Assembly (NCBI RefSeq): GCF_014642875.1
Contig: NZ_BMJC01000004.1
Location: forward strand, 234,070 to 298,069
Direction: 5' to 3'
Length of the DNA stretch: 64,000 bases
DNA from: Puia dinghuensis
Lineage (GTDB): Bacteria; Bacteroidota; Bacteroidia; Chitinophagales; Chitinophagaceae
Numbering within the stretch: position 1 is the first letter of the stretch; every line of letters begins with the position of its first letter. Under the pieces are notes generated by a model that worked only from the letters and a program-made list of their open reading frames with translations, ran no database searches and was not told where the DNA came from. Below are positions 37,001-45,549 of the stretch, in pieces. The translations under genes were made by a program, and so were the position numbers.

Positions 37001-37782
37001 TTTATCGTAGTGTCCAGCACCCGCAGAAAAGGCTTTCCATCCTTATAGGTAAACTCGAATTTCCCTTTGAGATCGTCGGACAGGGAATAGCCATAGGCTT
37101 CGAGCAATTTATTCTTTTCCTTATCCCAGTTGCGGATGCTATCGAAATAATAGGCGCCATGGACATGCAGCAACTGCAGGAAGACGATCACCTTTGGAAG
37201 GGAAAGGGGATGGACAATATCGGGGTAGTCGCTGCTGGTGTCGAAATTACGTTCTTCATTCTTCCGGAGGACGACCTGGTAAACCTGGCCGTCGATCTCG
37301 ACGGAAGCCTTTACTACTTCATCTTTTGCATATTCTATCTGAGCCCGCTGGGTCCGCAGGTATTTTTCAGCCTCCTGCAGGGTCTGCGGGCTGCAAAGCA
37401 GGCGAATGCTCTTCAGGTCGATGAATTTCATTTTCACAACCGTGTGACGCTGATCGTACTGTACTTCTTCGGCCTTCAACATATTCCTGTCCAGCAGCTC
37501 TTGCAGTTGAATAAGAGCGCCGGCCTCGTGACGGCAGATATCACCAAGGTTGTACGGACAGCTACAGCGGATGGAAAGGGTTTTTGCATCCTTGAACTTC
37601 TGTACGTACACTTTGTAATACGTTGTATAGCTGTCGTCCTTTACCCGGAATGTGACAGACTCGAATAATTCGTCGTATTCGATCAGTTCAACATAACCAA
37701 TAGCGTGGATCTTTTTTCCCCGTCGAATTACTTCATCGGTGCCATTGGTGTAGACATACTTAATAAGGTGCGGTAACGCCAT
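34027..37782 (-). CDS. SWIM zinc-finger SNF2-family helicase
   Basis: 1251 residues from the chosen start. An N-terminal SWIM zinc finger (CSCPYNLGDICRH, about residue 70) is followed by a long middle region and a C-terminal SNF2 ATPase. The ATPase has Walker A DDMGLGKT (about 815), Walker B-type DESQAIKN, and motif VI QAIDRTHRIGQ. Family knowledge: DNA-translocating, nucleosome-remodeller-like ATPases (HepA/RapA relatives) of unclear bacterial role, possibly in transcription recycling or repair. The start MALPHLIKY at 37782 is preferred to an ATG at 37893, because a TAGTTTTG box at 37852-37859 lies between them. Confidence 0.9.
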   Translation of the reverse strand: MALPHLIKYVYTNGTDEVIRRGKKIHAIGYVELIEYDELFESVTFRVKDDSYTTYYKVYVQKFKDAKTLSIRCSCPYNLGDICRHEAGALIQLQELLDRNMLKAEEVQYDQRHTVVKMKFIDLKSIRLLCSPQTLQEAEKYLRTQRAQIEYAKDEVVKASVEIDGQVYQVVLRKNEERNFDTSSDYPDIVHPLSLPKVIVFLQLLHVHGAYYFDSIRNWDKEKNKLLEAYGYSLSDDLKGKFEFTYKDGKPFLRVLDTTIKRVAPVASSRPRPVEAEAPVALLSEEEKATINAQRIGVVFNFNQENFPGFILDAVAGESNEEQTAYTGKVERVDLSKFINSDPFIEFDRQLIPSLRKMQGPEINKYLNRNSPFSGIWENIIHHEEDDLPEETKKLMVEYLHPKLKKLFVELTASPFVFYLNGHKAFKTINLQPVGLSADAVTPFFHVAAREDGYELSCFVKINGQAVDLSRNECHSPLVFFYNNNIYLWNRPEDIPLVEKFSGRDSRIFNKEEWPQQLRDFVLPLTKDYQVDFDNGLIREVKDGDPERKLLLQEKGDYLVFQPLYSYKGYETRPGGKDEIVVPDGDQVLIVHRNREAEWQFFRKLESLHSQFIHPEGSHSLALKGADVLKNNWFFLFVDAMEEMKIPVYGFEALKNFRFNTAKPQTKIHISSNTDWFDARVDIVFGDQKVTIADVKKALGNRQQFVPLHDGTLGVLPEEWIKKYSLLFRVGEGKSNQLRLSKYHMSVIDELYENRNEEELIIRLEEKYEQLREFNRIREIPVPAHLEPILRPYQMHGFHWLNYLHEVNWGGILADDMGLGKTVQALSFLHHYRDEHGKLLALVVCPTTLMFNWENEIRKFSPALTYHIHHGGDRTRSKDVLSQYNIIITTYGTLRSDIKLLLELNFDYTVLDESQAIKNPGSKVTKAACLLQARHRLCMSGTPLQNNTFDIFAQMNFLNPGMLGSLEFFRQEFAVPIDKFGEQDRKEHLRKLLYPFILRRTKEQVAKDLPEKTETILFCEMEDEQRKVYEAYRNDYRDKILGTIETQGIQRSQLTILQGLMKLRQICDSPAILNETDKYPNHSIKLDELAREITENIGDHKALIFSQFLGMLALIRERLKELDVKFEYFDGSTTAQERERAIQSFQNDDSCRVFLISLKAGGVGLNLTAADYVYIVDPWWNPAVEQQAIDRTHRIGQTKNIFAYRMICKDTIEDKILQLQEKKRILAKDLIADDDGFVKSLTRADVEYLFS

Positions 37783-37851
37783 ATGCTTTTTTAACAAATC
37801 CCTTTTCCGCGGCCGGTGCAGTTTCCGGGCCGTTGCGGAAAGGCCAATCTG

Positions 37852-37859
37852 CAAAACTA
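37852..37859 (-). promoter_or_regulatory. -7 promoter box of the SNF2 gene
   Basis: TAGTTTTG on the minus strand, 69 nt upstream of the ATG at 37782; fits TAnnTTTG. Confidence 0.45.
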
Positions 37860-37895
37860 AAGGAAAAAAGGTGAGTGTAGAAAATAAATCCATCT

Positions 37896-37903
37896 TACCT
37901 TTG
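37896..37903 (+). promoter_or_regulatory. -7 promoter box of the M28 peptidase gene
   Basis: TACCTTTG, exact TAnnTTTG match, 58 nt before the ATG at 37962, in the divergent gap with the SNF2 gene. Confidence 0.5.
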
Positions 37904-37961
37904 GAAGGCCCACAACCCAGATTTACGTTGTACCACAGATCGTTATGTTAAACCGGCTTAT

Positions 37962-39623
37962 ATGATCTCCCGTATTAAATTTTTAACACCTATCCTTATC
38001 CTTTCCTGGCTGACCCTCTCCTCTTCCGCACAAAAGCTCAAAAAGACCGATAAGACCACGCTGACCAATCTGGAAGCTCATATCCATTATCTTGCCGACC
38101 CCCGGTTGGAAGGCAGGCGGACAGGGACTCCGGGGGAAAAGGCGGCAAGTGATTATATCGCCAGTGCATTGTCCCAGGCTGGGGTGCAGCCCAAAGGGGA
38201 AAATAATGGCTGGTTACAGACCTTTCCCATCGACCAGGGCCGGGACGTTAGCCGGGATGCCTATCTGGTGGTCAACGATCGGCCGCTCTTGTTGGAAAAG
38301 GAGTATTTCCCATTGAGTTTCAGCGCCGTAGCCACTGTTACCGGATCCCCGGCCATCGCCCTGCAGGAGAGTGGCGTACCCTGGTTTCTCGATCTCCGGG
38401 AAATGTTGGAAGGAGCAGCCGGCAATCCGCATTTCGATCTCGCCGAGGCCATCCGCACCAAGGCAGAGGCTTGCGCGAAAAAAGGCGCTACGGCCCTCCT
38501 GCTGTACAACTCTTCCCATATTGCAGACAACCTTGCTTTTAACCCGCATGAAAAGCCGGAACCTATCGCCATCCCGGTGGTCTATATCACCCGGGAGGCC
38601 AAACGAAAATACCTGAAGGACGAATCCGCCTCCGTGGATATCAGGGTTAAGGTCGCTTTTTCTGAAAAAAAACGGACGGGTCATAATGTGGTTGGTTTTT
38701 TGAACAATGGCGCCCCTGCCACCGTAGTGATCGGAGCGCATTACGACCACCTGGGTCATGGAGAGGACGGCAACACGATTTATCAGGGGAAGGACAGCGT
38801 CACGTATAATGGCGCCGACGACAATGCCAGTGGAGTAGCCGGGATGATCGAACTGGCGCGGATGCTGGCTGGCTCGAAGCTAAAAGCCAACAACTATCTC
38901 TTTGTAGCCTTTTCGGGAGAAGAGCAGGGGTTATTCGGGTCCAAATACCTGGTGGAGCACTCGCCTGTCGATGTGAAAAAGGTGAATTATATGATCAACC
39001 TGGATATGATCGGGCGGTTGAATGACAGCTCTCATGCGCTGACCCTGGGTGGTTTTGGTACTTCGCCGGCATGGGGAGAAATTTGCAACACGTTGAAAGA
39101 TAAAAAGGAGTTCGCCCTTCACCTGGACAGCAGCGGCACTGGTCCCAGCGATCACACTTCTTTTTATCTAAAGGATATCCCCGTACTGTTCTTCTTTACG
39201 GGTGTCCATAGCGATTATCATAAGCCCAGCGACGTTTCTGACAAGATCAATTATACCGGTGAATTGGAGGTGGTAAAATTCATATACGACTTCATAGCGG
39301 CCGCCAATACGCGGGGGCGGTTTGCCTTCACCAAAACGAGGGAGACCTTGCCGGGCAATATTCCGCATTTCAGCGTGACCCTGGGTATTTTGCCGGATTA
39401 TTCTTTCAGCGGTAGCGGGGTGAGAGCCGATGGGGTCAGCGAGGGCCGGCCGGCGGAGAAAGCGGGTATGAAGCCGGGTGATGTCATCGTGCAGTTGGGC
39501 AGCTATCCCGTTACTACGCTGGAGAATTATATGGAGGCGCTGGGAAAGTTTAAAAAAGGAGATACGACAACAGTGCGGTTCAAACGTGGCGCTGAGACGC
39601 ATGAGTCGCCTGTGCAGTTCTGA
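37962..39623 (+). CDS. Exported M28 family zinc aminopeptidase with PA-like insert and PDZ domain
   Basis: 553 residues. Signal peptide (LTPILILSWLTLSSSAQ). The region about 110-230 is a PA-like insert. M28 metal ligands and catalytic residues are visible: GAHYDHLG (about 257-264), GADDNASG, FSGEEQGLFG, NLDMIGR and the distal His in SDYHKPSD. Residues about 455-553 form a PDZ domain (GVSEGRPAEKAGMKPGDVIVQLG). By family it is a periplasmic or surface exopeptidase that degrades peptides. Followed by the IPExxxVDY gene, probably on the same transcript. Confidence 0.9.
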   Translation: MISRIKFLTPILILSWLTLSSSAQKLKKTDKTTLTNLEAHIHYLADPRLEGRRTGTPGEKAASDYIASALSQAGVQPKGENNGWLQTFPIDQGRDVSRDAYLVVNDRPLLLEKEYFPLSFSAVATVTGSPAIALQESGVPWFLDLREMLEGAAGNPHFDLAEAIRTKAEACAKKGATALLLYNSSHIADNLAFNPHEKPEPIAIPVVYITREAKRKYLKDESASVDIRVKVAFSEKKRTGHNVVGFLNNGAPATVVIGAHYDHLGHGEDGNTIYQGKDSVTYNGADDNASGVAGMIELARMLAGSKLKANNYLFVAFSGEEQGLFGSKYLVEHSPVDVKKVNYMINLDMIGRLNDSSHALTLGGFGTSPAWGEICNTLKDKKEFALHLDSSGTGPSDHTSFYLKDIPVLFFFTGVHSDYHKPSDVSDKINYTGELEVVKFIYDFIAAANTRGRFAFTKTRETLPGNIPHFSVTLGILPDYSFSGSGVRADGVSEGRPAEKAGMKPGDVIVQLGSYPVTTLENYMEALGKFKKGDTTTVRFKRGAETHESPVQF

Positions 39624-39632
39624 TGTTTTAGG

Positions 39633-39648
39633 CTTCGGCCCGACGAAG
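39633..39648 (+). repeat. Short hairpin (element F) after the M28 gene
   Basis: CTTCG-GCCCGA-CGAAG, 9 nt past the stop codon. It resembles the other 3'-end hairpins in position and CTTCGG content, but is a weak member of the group. Confidence 0.35.
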
Positions 39649-39676
39649 TTCGGTGGTCCGGCAAAAAGCAAGCGAT

Positions 39677-40111
39677 ATGAAGCTAAAGTTGAACGTTGAG
39701 GATATGACAGGGGAGTTCTTCGAGGACACCCGGCTGCTGGGCATCGTAGCGCCGATAAAGGACTATCAGTTCTGCTGGCAGCTGAATAACCGGCTGCGTT
39801 TCGACTTCCGCAAAAACAATGACATCGAGATCCAGCTCAGCAAGAAGAACCGAAGGTATTTTTTTGGTGTCTATGAATACCGGGAGAAGGGCATCTCCCA
39901 GGAACATTTCCTGTACAATAACCAATTCGACGGCGAATACCTGCTGCCGGAGTTCAAGCATTTAGATTTTCTGTGGTTGCTGAAGGGTGATGTGGTGACC
40001 GACGAGAAGCTCGCGCAATTAATGGGTTGTATCCGCACCGTGCCGGGAGTGCAGCTGGTGATGGAGCTTGCGCACGATAAGATAAAGAATAAAGGACACT
40101 TAATCTTTTAG
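39677..40111 (+). CDS. IPExxxVDY family protein
   Basis: 144 residues from ATG 39677. It matches a small Bacteroidota-specific family of unknown function, recognised from [37 protein letters not shown] and the overall length. No membrane segment or signal peptide. An in-frame GTG at 39653 would start within the 3' hairpin zone of the previous gene and is less likely. The gene is followed after 2 bp by the pterin dehydratase gene. Confidence 0.8.
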   Translation: MKLKLNVEDMTGEFFEDTRLLGIVAPIKDYQFCWQLNNRLRFDFRKNNDIEIQLSKKNRRYFFGVYEYREKGISQEHFLYNNQFDGEYLLPEFKHLDFLWLLKGDVVTDEKLAQLMGCIRTVPGVQLVMELAHDKIKNKGHLIF

Positions 40112-40113
40112 CC

Positions 40114-40347
40114 ATGTGGGAAGAAAAAAACAACACGCTCTACCGGAAATTCCAGTTCAAGGATTTTTCGCATGCCTTTGCTTTCATGACGCGCGTCGCG
40201 CTCGAAGCGGAAAAGATGGACCATCATCCCAACTGGACAAACGTCTACAATACGGTAGAGATCAGTTTGTCCACGCATAGTGCGGGGGATATCGTCACGG
40301 AAAAGGACCGGAAACTAGCGGAAAAGATCGATCGGTTGTTGATGTGA
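40114..40347 (+). CDS. 4a-hydroxytetrahydrobiopterin (pterin carbinolamine) dehydratase
   Basis: 77 residues, the short form of PCD/DCoH. Active-site signatures are present: MDHHPNW (two His), the Tyr after it, and [16 protein letters not shown] (third His). It dehydrates 4a-hydroxy-pterin after aromatic amino-acid hydroxylation, or acts in pterin salvage. No phenylalanine hydroxylase gene is in the window, so the physiological role is open. It converges on rho with only 9 bp between stop codons. Confidence 0.88.
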   Translation: MWEEKNNTLYRKFQFKDFSHAFAFMTRVALEAEKMDHHPNWTNVYNTVEISLSTHSAGDIVTEKDRKLAEKIDRLLM

Positions 40348-40356
40348 CAGCAACCT

Positions 40357-42138
40357 TTACCCATTCATGCTCGCCAGGAACTCCTCATTGCTCTTGGTGC
40401 CGCGCATCCGTTTCAGCAATTCATTCATGGCTTCTTCCGCGTTCATATCGTTGAGATAGACGCGCAACAGGTTCATCCGTTGCAGCACGTCCCTTTCCAG
40501 CAACAGGTCGTCGCGCCGGGTAGAAGAGGCGACCAGGTCGATGGCGGGATAGATGCGGCGGTTGGAGAGGCGCCGTTCGAGCTGCAATTCCATATTACCC
40601 GTACCCTTAAACTCTTCGAAGATGACTTCGTCCATTTTCGAGCCGGTGTCGATGAGGGCGGTGGCCAGGATGGTAAGCGAGCCGCCGTTCTCGATCTTGC
40701 GGGCGGCGCCGAAGAATTGTTTGGGCTTTTGCATGGCGTTTGCTTCCACGCCACCTGACAATACTTTGCCGGATGCCGGGGCAACGGTATTATGCGCACG
40801 GGCGAGACGGGTGATGGAGTCCAGCAGGATGATCACATCATGACCGCATTCTACCAGGCGTTTTGCCTTTTGGAGGGCGATGGTAGAGACTTTCACGTGT
40901 TTTTCAGCCGGTTCGTCAAACGTGGAGGCGATGACCTCGGCCTTTACGCTCCGTTCCATATCGGTGACTTCCTCGGGACGTTCGTCAACGAGAACGATCA
41001 TGAGATAGCATTCGGGGTGGTTGGCGGCGACGGCGTTTGCCACGGCTTTCAGCAGCATGGTCTTACCCGTCTTGGGCTGGGCGACGATGAGTCCGCGCTG
41101 GCCCTTTCCGATGGGGGTGAAAAGATCGATGATGCGGGTGGAATAGTCGCTTGGCGTCGTAAAGAGATTCAGCTTTTCAAAAGGAAACAGCGGTGTCAGA
41201 TAATCGAAGGGGACGCGGTCGCGCACTTCTTCGGGCCCCTTGTTGTTGATCGTTTCCACCTTCAACAAGGCAAAGTATTTTTCTCCTTCTTTCGGCGGCC
41301 GGACGCTGCCAAGGACAGTGTCACCGGTCTTCAGGCCGAAAAGCTTTATCTGGGAAGGGCTTACATAGATGTCATCGGGAGAAGAAAGATAGTTGTAGTC
41401 GCTGCTGCGCAGGAAGCCGTAGCCATCAGGCATCATTTCGAGCACGCCTTCGGCGGAGATGACGCCATCGAATTCGATGTTGAAGGCTTCGTTACGGCGC
41501 TGCGGGTAGGCTCTTCCGGCCAGTGAATCACCGCCGCGATTCTCACCGAGCATCGTCTCGGTATCCTGCTCGTCCGGCAATAAAGTGTCGTCCTGGTCGG
41601 GTTGCGATTCAGCGTTTTCCTGGGCCGGCTCTTCGCGGTGTTCTTCACGCCGGGGATGATGCATGGCTTCTTCCCTACGCTCTTCACGCCGGGGATGGTG
41701 GGCAGGCTCTTCACGACGGCCATGAGGATGAGCGGCAGGCTGGGCCTTGACCACGGGCGCCTTTGCGGGCGCGGCGGGTGCAGCCATTTCCTGAGGTTCT
41801 TCCTCTTTCTTACGCGCCGTTTTCTTCATCATCGGCTTTTCTTCTTTCTTGCGCGCGCCGTCTTTCTTTGCTTCTACTTTTTTCGGTTTATCTTCTCCGC
41901 TTTCAACGATGGCTTCTTCAGTGCTGTTGGCGGTGGTAGTCTTTATAATGCGTTTGCGTTTGGGTTTGTCATCGGCGGCGTCGACCTTTCCTTCACTGGC
42001 CGCAACCGCTTGTTTATCGAGGATTTTGTAAACGAGCTCCTGCTTGTCCAGCTTCTTGGCGCCAGTGATCTTTAGCTGCTCCGCAATGTCGAGGAGTTCT
42101 GGAACGAGCATGTCGTTCAATTGGAGGATATCGTACAT
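40357..42138 (-). CDS. rho: Transcription termination factor Rho with long charged N-terminal insertion
   Basis: 593 residues, against about 420 for E. coli Rho. Rho_N helices occupy residues about 1-45 ([18 protein letters not shown]). An insertion from about 50 to 220 is Lys/Arg/Glu/His-rich and includes tandem HHPRREE units. The RNA-binding cold-shock-like domain follows ([16 protein letters not shown]), then the RecA-type ATPase with Walker [11 protein letters not shown] and the Q-loop/R-loop region ([19 protein letters not shown]). Related disordered insertions in Bacteroides Rho are known to promote condensates; that role here is inference. A 264-bp gap to the divergent asnS holds its leader. 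Confidence 0.93.
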   Translation of the reverse strand: MYDILQLNDMLVPELLDIAEQLKITGAKKLDKQELVYKILDKQAVAASEGKVDAADDKPKRKRIIKTTTANSTEEAIVESGEDKPKKVEAKKDGARKKEEKPMMKKTARKKEEEPQEMAAPAAPAKAPVVKAQPAAHPHGRREEPAHHPRREERREEAMHHPRREEHREEPAQENAESQPDQDDTLLPDEQDTETMLGENRGGDSLAGRAYPQRRNEAFNIEFDGVISAEGVLEMMPDGYGFLRSSDYNYLSSPDDIYVSPSQIKLFGLKTGDTVLGSVRPPKEGEKYFALLKVETINNKGPEEVRDRVPFDYLTPLFPFEKLNLFTTPSDYSTRIIDLFTPIGKGQRGLIVAQPKTGKTMLLKAVANAVAANHPECYLMIVLVDERPEEVTDMERSVKAEVIASTFDEPAEKHVKVSTIALQKAKRLVECGHDVIILLDSITRLARAHNTVAPASGKVLSGGVEANAMQKPKQFFGAARKIENGGSLTILATALIDTGSKMDEVIFEEFKGTGNMELQLERRLSNRRIYPAIDLVASSTRRDDLLLERDVLQRMNLLRVYLNDMNAEEAMNELLKRMRGTKSNEEFLASMNG

Positions 42139-42292
42139 AAAAAAACTTGAGAGTTGAACAGCATTCTCAAACAGAGACTGTCTTGCTGAAAATGTTTGAA
42201 ATGAATTGATTAATTGTGAACAGGAAGAGTTAAAACTGATAAGCTGTGAGCATTGGAAAGGAAACTAATCAGCTTAATTCCACTGCAATTTT

Positions 42293-42304
42293 AGCATAAA
42301 AATG
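42293..42304 (-). promoter_or_regulatory. Palindrome in the rho leader region
   Basis: GCATAAAAATGC perfect palindrome of 12 bp, about 155 nt upstream of the rho ATG, in a 264-bp divergent gap. The gap also contains A/T runs (42314-42330) and near-inverted copies of an AAGCTGATTAG-like sequence. rho genes are often autoregulated through long leaders; this site is a candidate only. Confidence 0.3.
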
Positions 42305-42390
42305 CGAAAATCAAAAAAAAATTTTAAAAACAACTGAATTTCAGGGCATTTTTGGACTGAAAATTTTGCAGCTCGGAGTCGCGCACATAC

Positions 42391-42398
42391 TATATTTG
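42391..42398 (+). promoter_or_regulatory. -7 promoter box abutting asnS start
   Basis: TATATTTG, exact TAnnTTTG match, ending 4 nt before the asnS ATG at 42403, predicting a leaderless or nearly leaderless transcript. Confidence 0.5.
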
Positions 42399-42402
42399 CG
42401 CC

Positions 42403-43842
42403 ATGTTTAACACAAGAGTGAAAGTAAAAGAGCTGCTTTCCACAACGCCGGAAAACCAGAATGTAACCGTCATGGGATGGGTGAGGAGTTTTCGCAACAA
42501 CCAATTCATCGCCCTCAATGACGGTTCTACGAATAATAACATCCAGGTAGTGGCAGAGTTGGGTGTTTTTGATGAAGAATTGTTAAAAAAAATAACTCCG
42601 GGGGCTTCGTTGAAAGTCACGGGACAACTAGTCGCTTCGCTTGGCAAAGGCCAATCCGTGGAAGTAAAGGCGGCAGAGATCATCATTTTGGGAGAATGTA
42701 ATCCCGATACTTATCCGCTTCAGCTGAAGAACAGGCCCAGCCTGGAATACCTGCGGGAGATCGCCCACCTGCGTTTCAGAACGCAAACTTTTAGCGCAGT
42801 CTTTCGGGTGCGACATGCCCTTTCCTTCGCCATCCACAAATTCTTCAACGAAAAAGGATTCTTCTATCTCCATACGCCCATCATCACGGCTTCGGACGCG
42901 GAAGGCGCCGGAGAAATGTTCAAGGTGAGCACCCTGCCATTCGATAATCCGCCCCGCAAGGAAGACGGCTCCATCGACTTCAGCGAAGACTTCTTTGGCC
43001 GCGCCACCAACCTCACCGTCAGCGGACAACTGGAAGGAGAGCTCGGCGCGATGGCCCTCAGCGAGATCTATACTTTCGGACCCACCTTCCGGGCAGAGAA
43101 CTCCAATACGGCCCGCCACCTGGCGGAGTTCTGGATGATCGAGCCGGAAATGGCCTTTTACGATCTCGAAGACAACATGAACCTTGCAGAGGAATTCATT
43201 CAATACCTCATCCGGTATGTCATGGCGAACAACCGCGAAGACCTCGATTTCCTCGCACAACGCCTCGCGGATGAAGAAAAGCAAAAACCGCAGGCAGAGC
43301 GGAGCGAAATGGGGCTCATCGAAAAGCTGGAGTTTGTAGTGAACAACAAATTCGAACGCATCACCTATACCGAGGCCATCGATATTCTCCTGCAGTCGCC
43401 GGCTTACAAAAAAAAGAAATTCCAATACGACGTGAAATGGGGTATCGACATGCAAAGCGAACACGAGCGATACCTGGTGGAAAAACATTTTTCGAAGCCC
43501 GTCATCGTCACCGGTTATCCCGCCGCTATAAAAGCCTTCTATATGCGCCAGAACGAGGATGGAAAAACAGTGGCCGCCATGGACATCCTTGTACCGGGCA
43601 TCGGGGAGCTGGTCGGTGGCTCGCAGCGTGAAGAGCGCCTCGGGAAATTGGAGCAAAGGATGCGCGAGATGCATATCCCCGTTGAGGAGATGTGGTGGTA
43701 TCTCGACACCCGGCGTTTTGGAAGCGTCCCTCATGCCGGGTTTGGACTCGGGTTCGAGCGTATGATGCTTTTCGTTACCGGCATGACCAATATCCGGGAT
43801 GTGATCGCCTTTCCCAGGGCACCGAAAACCGCGGAGTTTTAG
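42403..43842 (+). CDS. asnS: Asparaginyl-tRNA synthetase
   Basis: 479 residues, class II aminoacyl-tRNA synthetase. N-terminal OB-fold anticodon-binding domain ([22 protein letters not shown]), then the catalytic core with motif 2 ([25 protein letters not shown]) and motif 3 ([27 protein letters not shown]). It charges tRNA-Asn with asparagine. No T-box leader: the promoter box lies 4 nt before the start codon. A strong terminator follows at 43847-43888. Confidence 0.95.
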   Translation: MFNTRVKVKELLSTTPENQNVTVMGWVRSFRNNQFIALNDGSTNNNIQVVAELGVFDEELLKKITPGASLKVTGQLVASLGKGQSVEVKAAEIIILGECNPDTYPLQLKNRPSLEYLREIAHLRFRTQTFSAVFRVRHALSFAIHKFFNEKGFFYLHTPIITASDAEGAGEMFKVSTLPFDNPPRKEDGSIDFSEDFFGRATNLTVSGQLEGELGAMALSEIYTFGPTFRAENSNTARHLAEFWMIEPEMAFYDLEDNMNLAEEFIQYLIRYVMANNREDLDFLAQRLADEEKQKPQAERSEMGLIEKLEFVVNNKFERITYTEAIDILLQSPAYKKKKFQYDVKWGIDMQSEHERYLVEKHFSKPVIVTGYPAAIKAFYMRQNEDGKTVAAMDILVPGIGELVGGSQREERLGKLEQRMREMHIPVEEMWWYLDTRRFGSVPHAGFGLGFERMMLFVTGMTNIRDVIAFPRAPKTAEF

Positions 43843-43846
43843 TATA

Positions 43847-43888
43847 TGCAGGAGCCGCGCTGATGGGGAAAATAGCGCGGCTCCTGCA
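43847..43888 (+). terminator. Rho-independent terminator of asnS
   Basis: A 15-bp perfect stem (TGCAGGAGCCGCGCT paired with its complement at 43874-43888), a 12-nt loop, and a T-rich tail (taattattttttt) about 15 nt later. It begins 5 nt after the asnS stop codon. Confidence 0.75.
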
Positions 43889-43939
43889 AACCTCTAATTA
43901 TTTTTTTGGTATCTTTAACGTCCGCTAAAAAAGAACACC

Positions 43940-44884
43940 ATGGCCATCCCCGTAGTAGACCTCGCCGAATTCACTTCAGGTACACCCCAACAAAAAGCTG
44001 CCTTCGTGGATGCTCTCGGAAAAGCATACGAAGAAGTAGGCTTTGTCGCAGTGAAGAACCACGGCATCCCCGATGCGACGGTGGCGGGTCTCTACAGCAA
44101 TACCAAGGCCTTTTTCTCCCTGCCGCTGGATGTAAAAAAGGAATACGAGATCGCCGGGCTTGCCGGTCAGCGCGGTTATACCTCCTTCGGGAAAGAACAT
44201 GCCAAGGGCAGCACGGCGCCCGACCTGAAAGAATTCTTCCAATTTGGCCAGACGGTGGAAGATAATGACCCCATCAAGGCTGAGTACCCCGATAATGTGC
44301 AGGTTGCCGAACTGCCCGATTTCAACCGCCTCTTCGTAAGCGCCTACCGGGGCTTCGAGACTTCGGGCACCCACCTGCTGCGGGCAATAGCGCTCTACCT
44401 GGGTCTCGATGAGAAATACTTCGACGCCTATATTCATAATGGCAACTCTATCCTGCGGGCTATCCACTATCCGCCGATAAAAGAGGAGCCAAAGTCGGCC
44501 ATCCGGGCAGAACAGCATGAGGACATCAACCTCATCACCCTGCTCGTTGGTGCATCGGCTGACGGTCTGGAGATCCTTTCCAAACGCAACGAATGGGTGC
44601 CGGTGACCTCCCTGCCCGACCAAATTGTTGTGAACGTGGGGGATATGCTGCAACGGCTGACCAATAACAAGCTCAAATCTACCACCCACCGCGTAGTGAA
44701 CCCGGCCCGGGAGCATTGGGGCAGTCCGCGATTTTCTATTCCTTTCTTCCTCCATCCCAAAAGCAGTATGAGTCTGGCCTGTCTCCCCAGCTGCATCGAT
44801 GCCAGCCATCCAAAGGCCTATCCCGACGCCACCGCCGGCGAATACCTCGATGAGCGCCTGCGCGAGATCGGATTGAAGAAGTAA
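43940..44884 (+). CDS. 2-oxoglutarate/Fe(II)-dependent oxygenase, isopenicillin N synthase-like family
   Basis: 314 residues with the DIOX_N segment (VGFVAVKNHGIPDATV) and the double-stranded beta-helix domain. The iron triad is visible: HED (His and Asp in AEQHEDINLITLL) and the distal His in STTHRVVNP; the Arg of the RFSIPFF segment would bind the 2-oxoacid. Family substrates vary widely, from beta-lactam and ethylene biosynthesis to small-molecule hydroxylation, so none can be assigned. No biosynthetic neighbours. Upstream lies TATCTTTA (43910-43917), a variant -7 box. Confidence 0.85.
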   Translation: MAIPVVDLAEFTSGTPQQKAAFVDALGKAYEEVGFVAVKNHGIPDATVAGLYSNTKAFFSLPLDVKKEYEIAGLAGQRGYTSFGKEHAKGSTAPDLKEFFQFGQTVEDNDPIKAEYPDNVQVAELPDFNRLFVSAYRGFETSGTHLLRAIALYLGLDEKYFDAYIHNGNSILRAIHYPPIKEEPKSAIRAEQHEDINLITLLVGASADGLEILSKRNEWVPVTSLPDQIVVNVGDMLQRLTNNKLKSTTHRVVNPAREHWGSPRFSIPFFLHPKSSMSLACLPSCIDASHPKAYPDATAGEYLDERLREIGLKK

Positions 44885-45008
44885 GCCCGCCCCGGACTGA
44901 TGCCCGGCCAGCTTCCGCTGCTCCAGCCGGAAGCCTTGCCCAAACCTGTTGTTTCGCCCGCTGGCGGAGATTACCACCCATCACGCCTTTTGAGCCATTT
45001 GTCCCATC

Positions 45009-45027
45009 CTCAAAAAATTTTTTTGAG
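45009..45027. repeat. A/T palindrome in the gap upstream of padR
   Basis: CTCAAAAAA followed by TTTTTTTGAG, an almost perfect palindrome with one extra T. It lies in the 281-bp gap 44885-45165, about 125 bp after the oxygenase stop; an earlier 7-bp stem (GCTTCCG/CGGAAGC) lies near 44909-44935. It may act as a terminator in either direction, or as a binding site for the PadR regulator encoded downstream. Confidence 0.4.
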
Positions 45028-45114
45028 CACGTATTTCGCTTATAATATCCTGTCTATCAAGACATTTCCCGTACCTTTCTTGAACGGTTTCTGAGTTTAA
45101 AAAGGTACTGTGTG

Positions 45115-45145
45115 TTGCATAGTACTAAAAAAGGACATATCTTTG
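45115..45145 (+). promoter_or_regulatory. -33/-7 promoter of the padR-pspC pair
   Basis: TTG at 45115-45117, 20 bp, then TATCTTTG at 45138-45145; the best fit in the window to the full Bacteroidota promoter (TTG, 19-20 bp, TAnnTTTG). It ends 20 nt before the padR ATG. Confidence 0.6.
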
Positions 45146-45165
45146 AGTTGTAAAAATTCAGCGTT

Positions 45166-45498
45166 ATGAATATTGAGAACACCCAGAGCCAGATGCGCAA
45201 AGGAATCCTGGAGTTTTGCATTCTCTCCGTAATCAGACGCGGTGAAGCATACCCCTCGGATATCGTGGAAGAAATGAAAGCCGCGAACCTGAATATCCTG
45301 GAAGGCACCCTTTACCCTCTGTTGACCCGGCTAAAAAATGCGGACATGTTAACCTATCGGTGGGTAGAAAGCAACTCCGGTCCTCCACGCAAATACTTCT
45401 CCCTTACGCCAAAAGGGGAGGCCTTCTACGGTGAGCTGGAAGCCACCTGGACAGAATTGGCCAATGCGGTCCACACCCTTACCAATCATAAGTATTAG
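45166..45498 (+). CDS. PadR family transcriptional regulator
   Basis: 110 residues: a PadR winged helix (RKGILEFCILSVIRRGEAYPSDIVEEM, then EGTLYPLLTRLKNADML and the wing GPPRKYFSLTPKG) plus a short C-terminal helix for dimerisation. Family members are mostly repressors that autoregulate and control a neighbouring membrane-protein gene. Here a PspC-domain gene follows after 51 bp and probably shares the promoter, a common pairing in Bacteroidota. Confidence 0.9.
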   Translation: MNIENTQSQMRKGILEFCILSVIRRGEAYPSDIVEEMKAANLNILEGTLYPLLTRLKNADMLTYRWVESNSGPPRKYFSLTPKGEAFYGELEATWTELANAVHTLTNHKY

Positions 45499-45549
45499 AT
45501 CACAAATCCCTTGGATTGACCATTCCATTCAACCTCCAAATACACTAAC

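Noticed and set aside
34027-37782. SNF2 helicase as part of a defence island
   Set aside because: SWIM/SNF2 proteins occur in some defence systems, but the neighbours here are housekeeping and peptidase genes with no nuclease or methylase.
42139-42402. T-box leader for asnS
   Set aside because: The promoter box lies 4 nt before the asnS start; the long part of the gap belongs to rho.
43976-44977. 333-codon minus-strand open frame
   Set aside because: Antisense to the oxygenase with a complete iron-binding triad; composition is that of a shadow.
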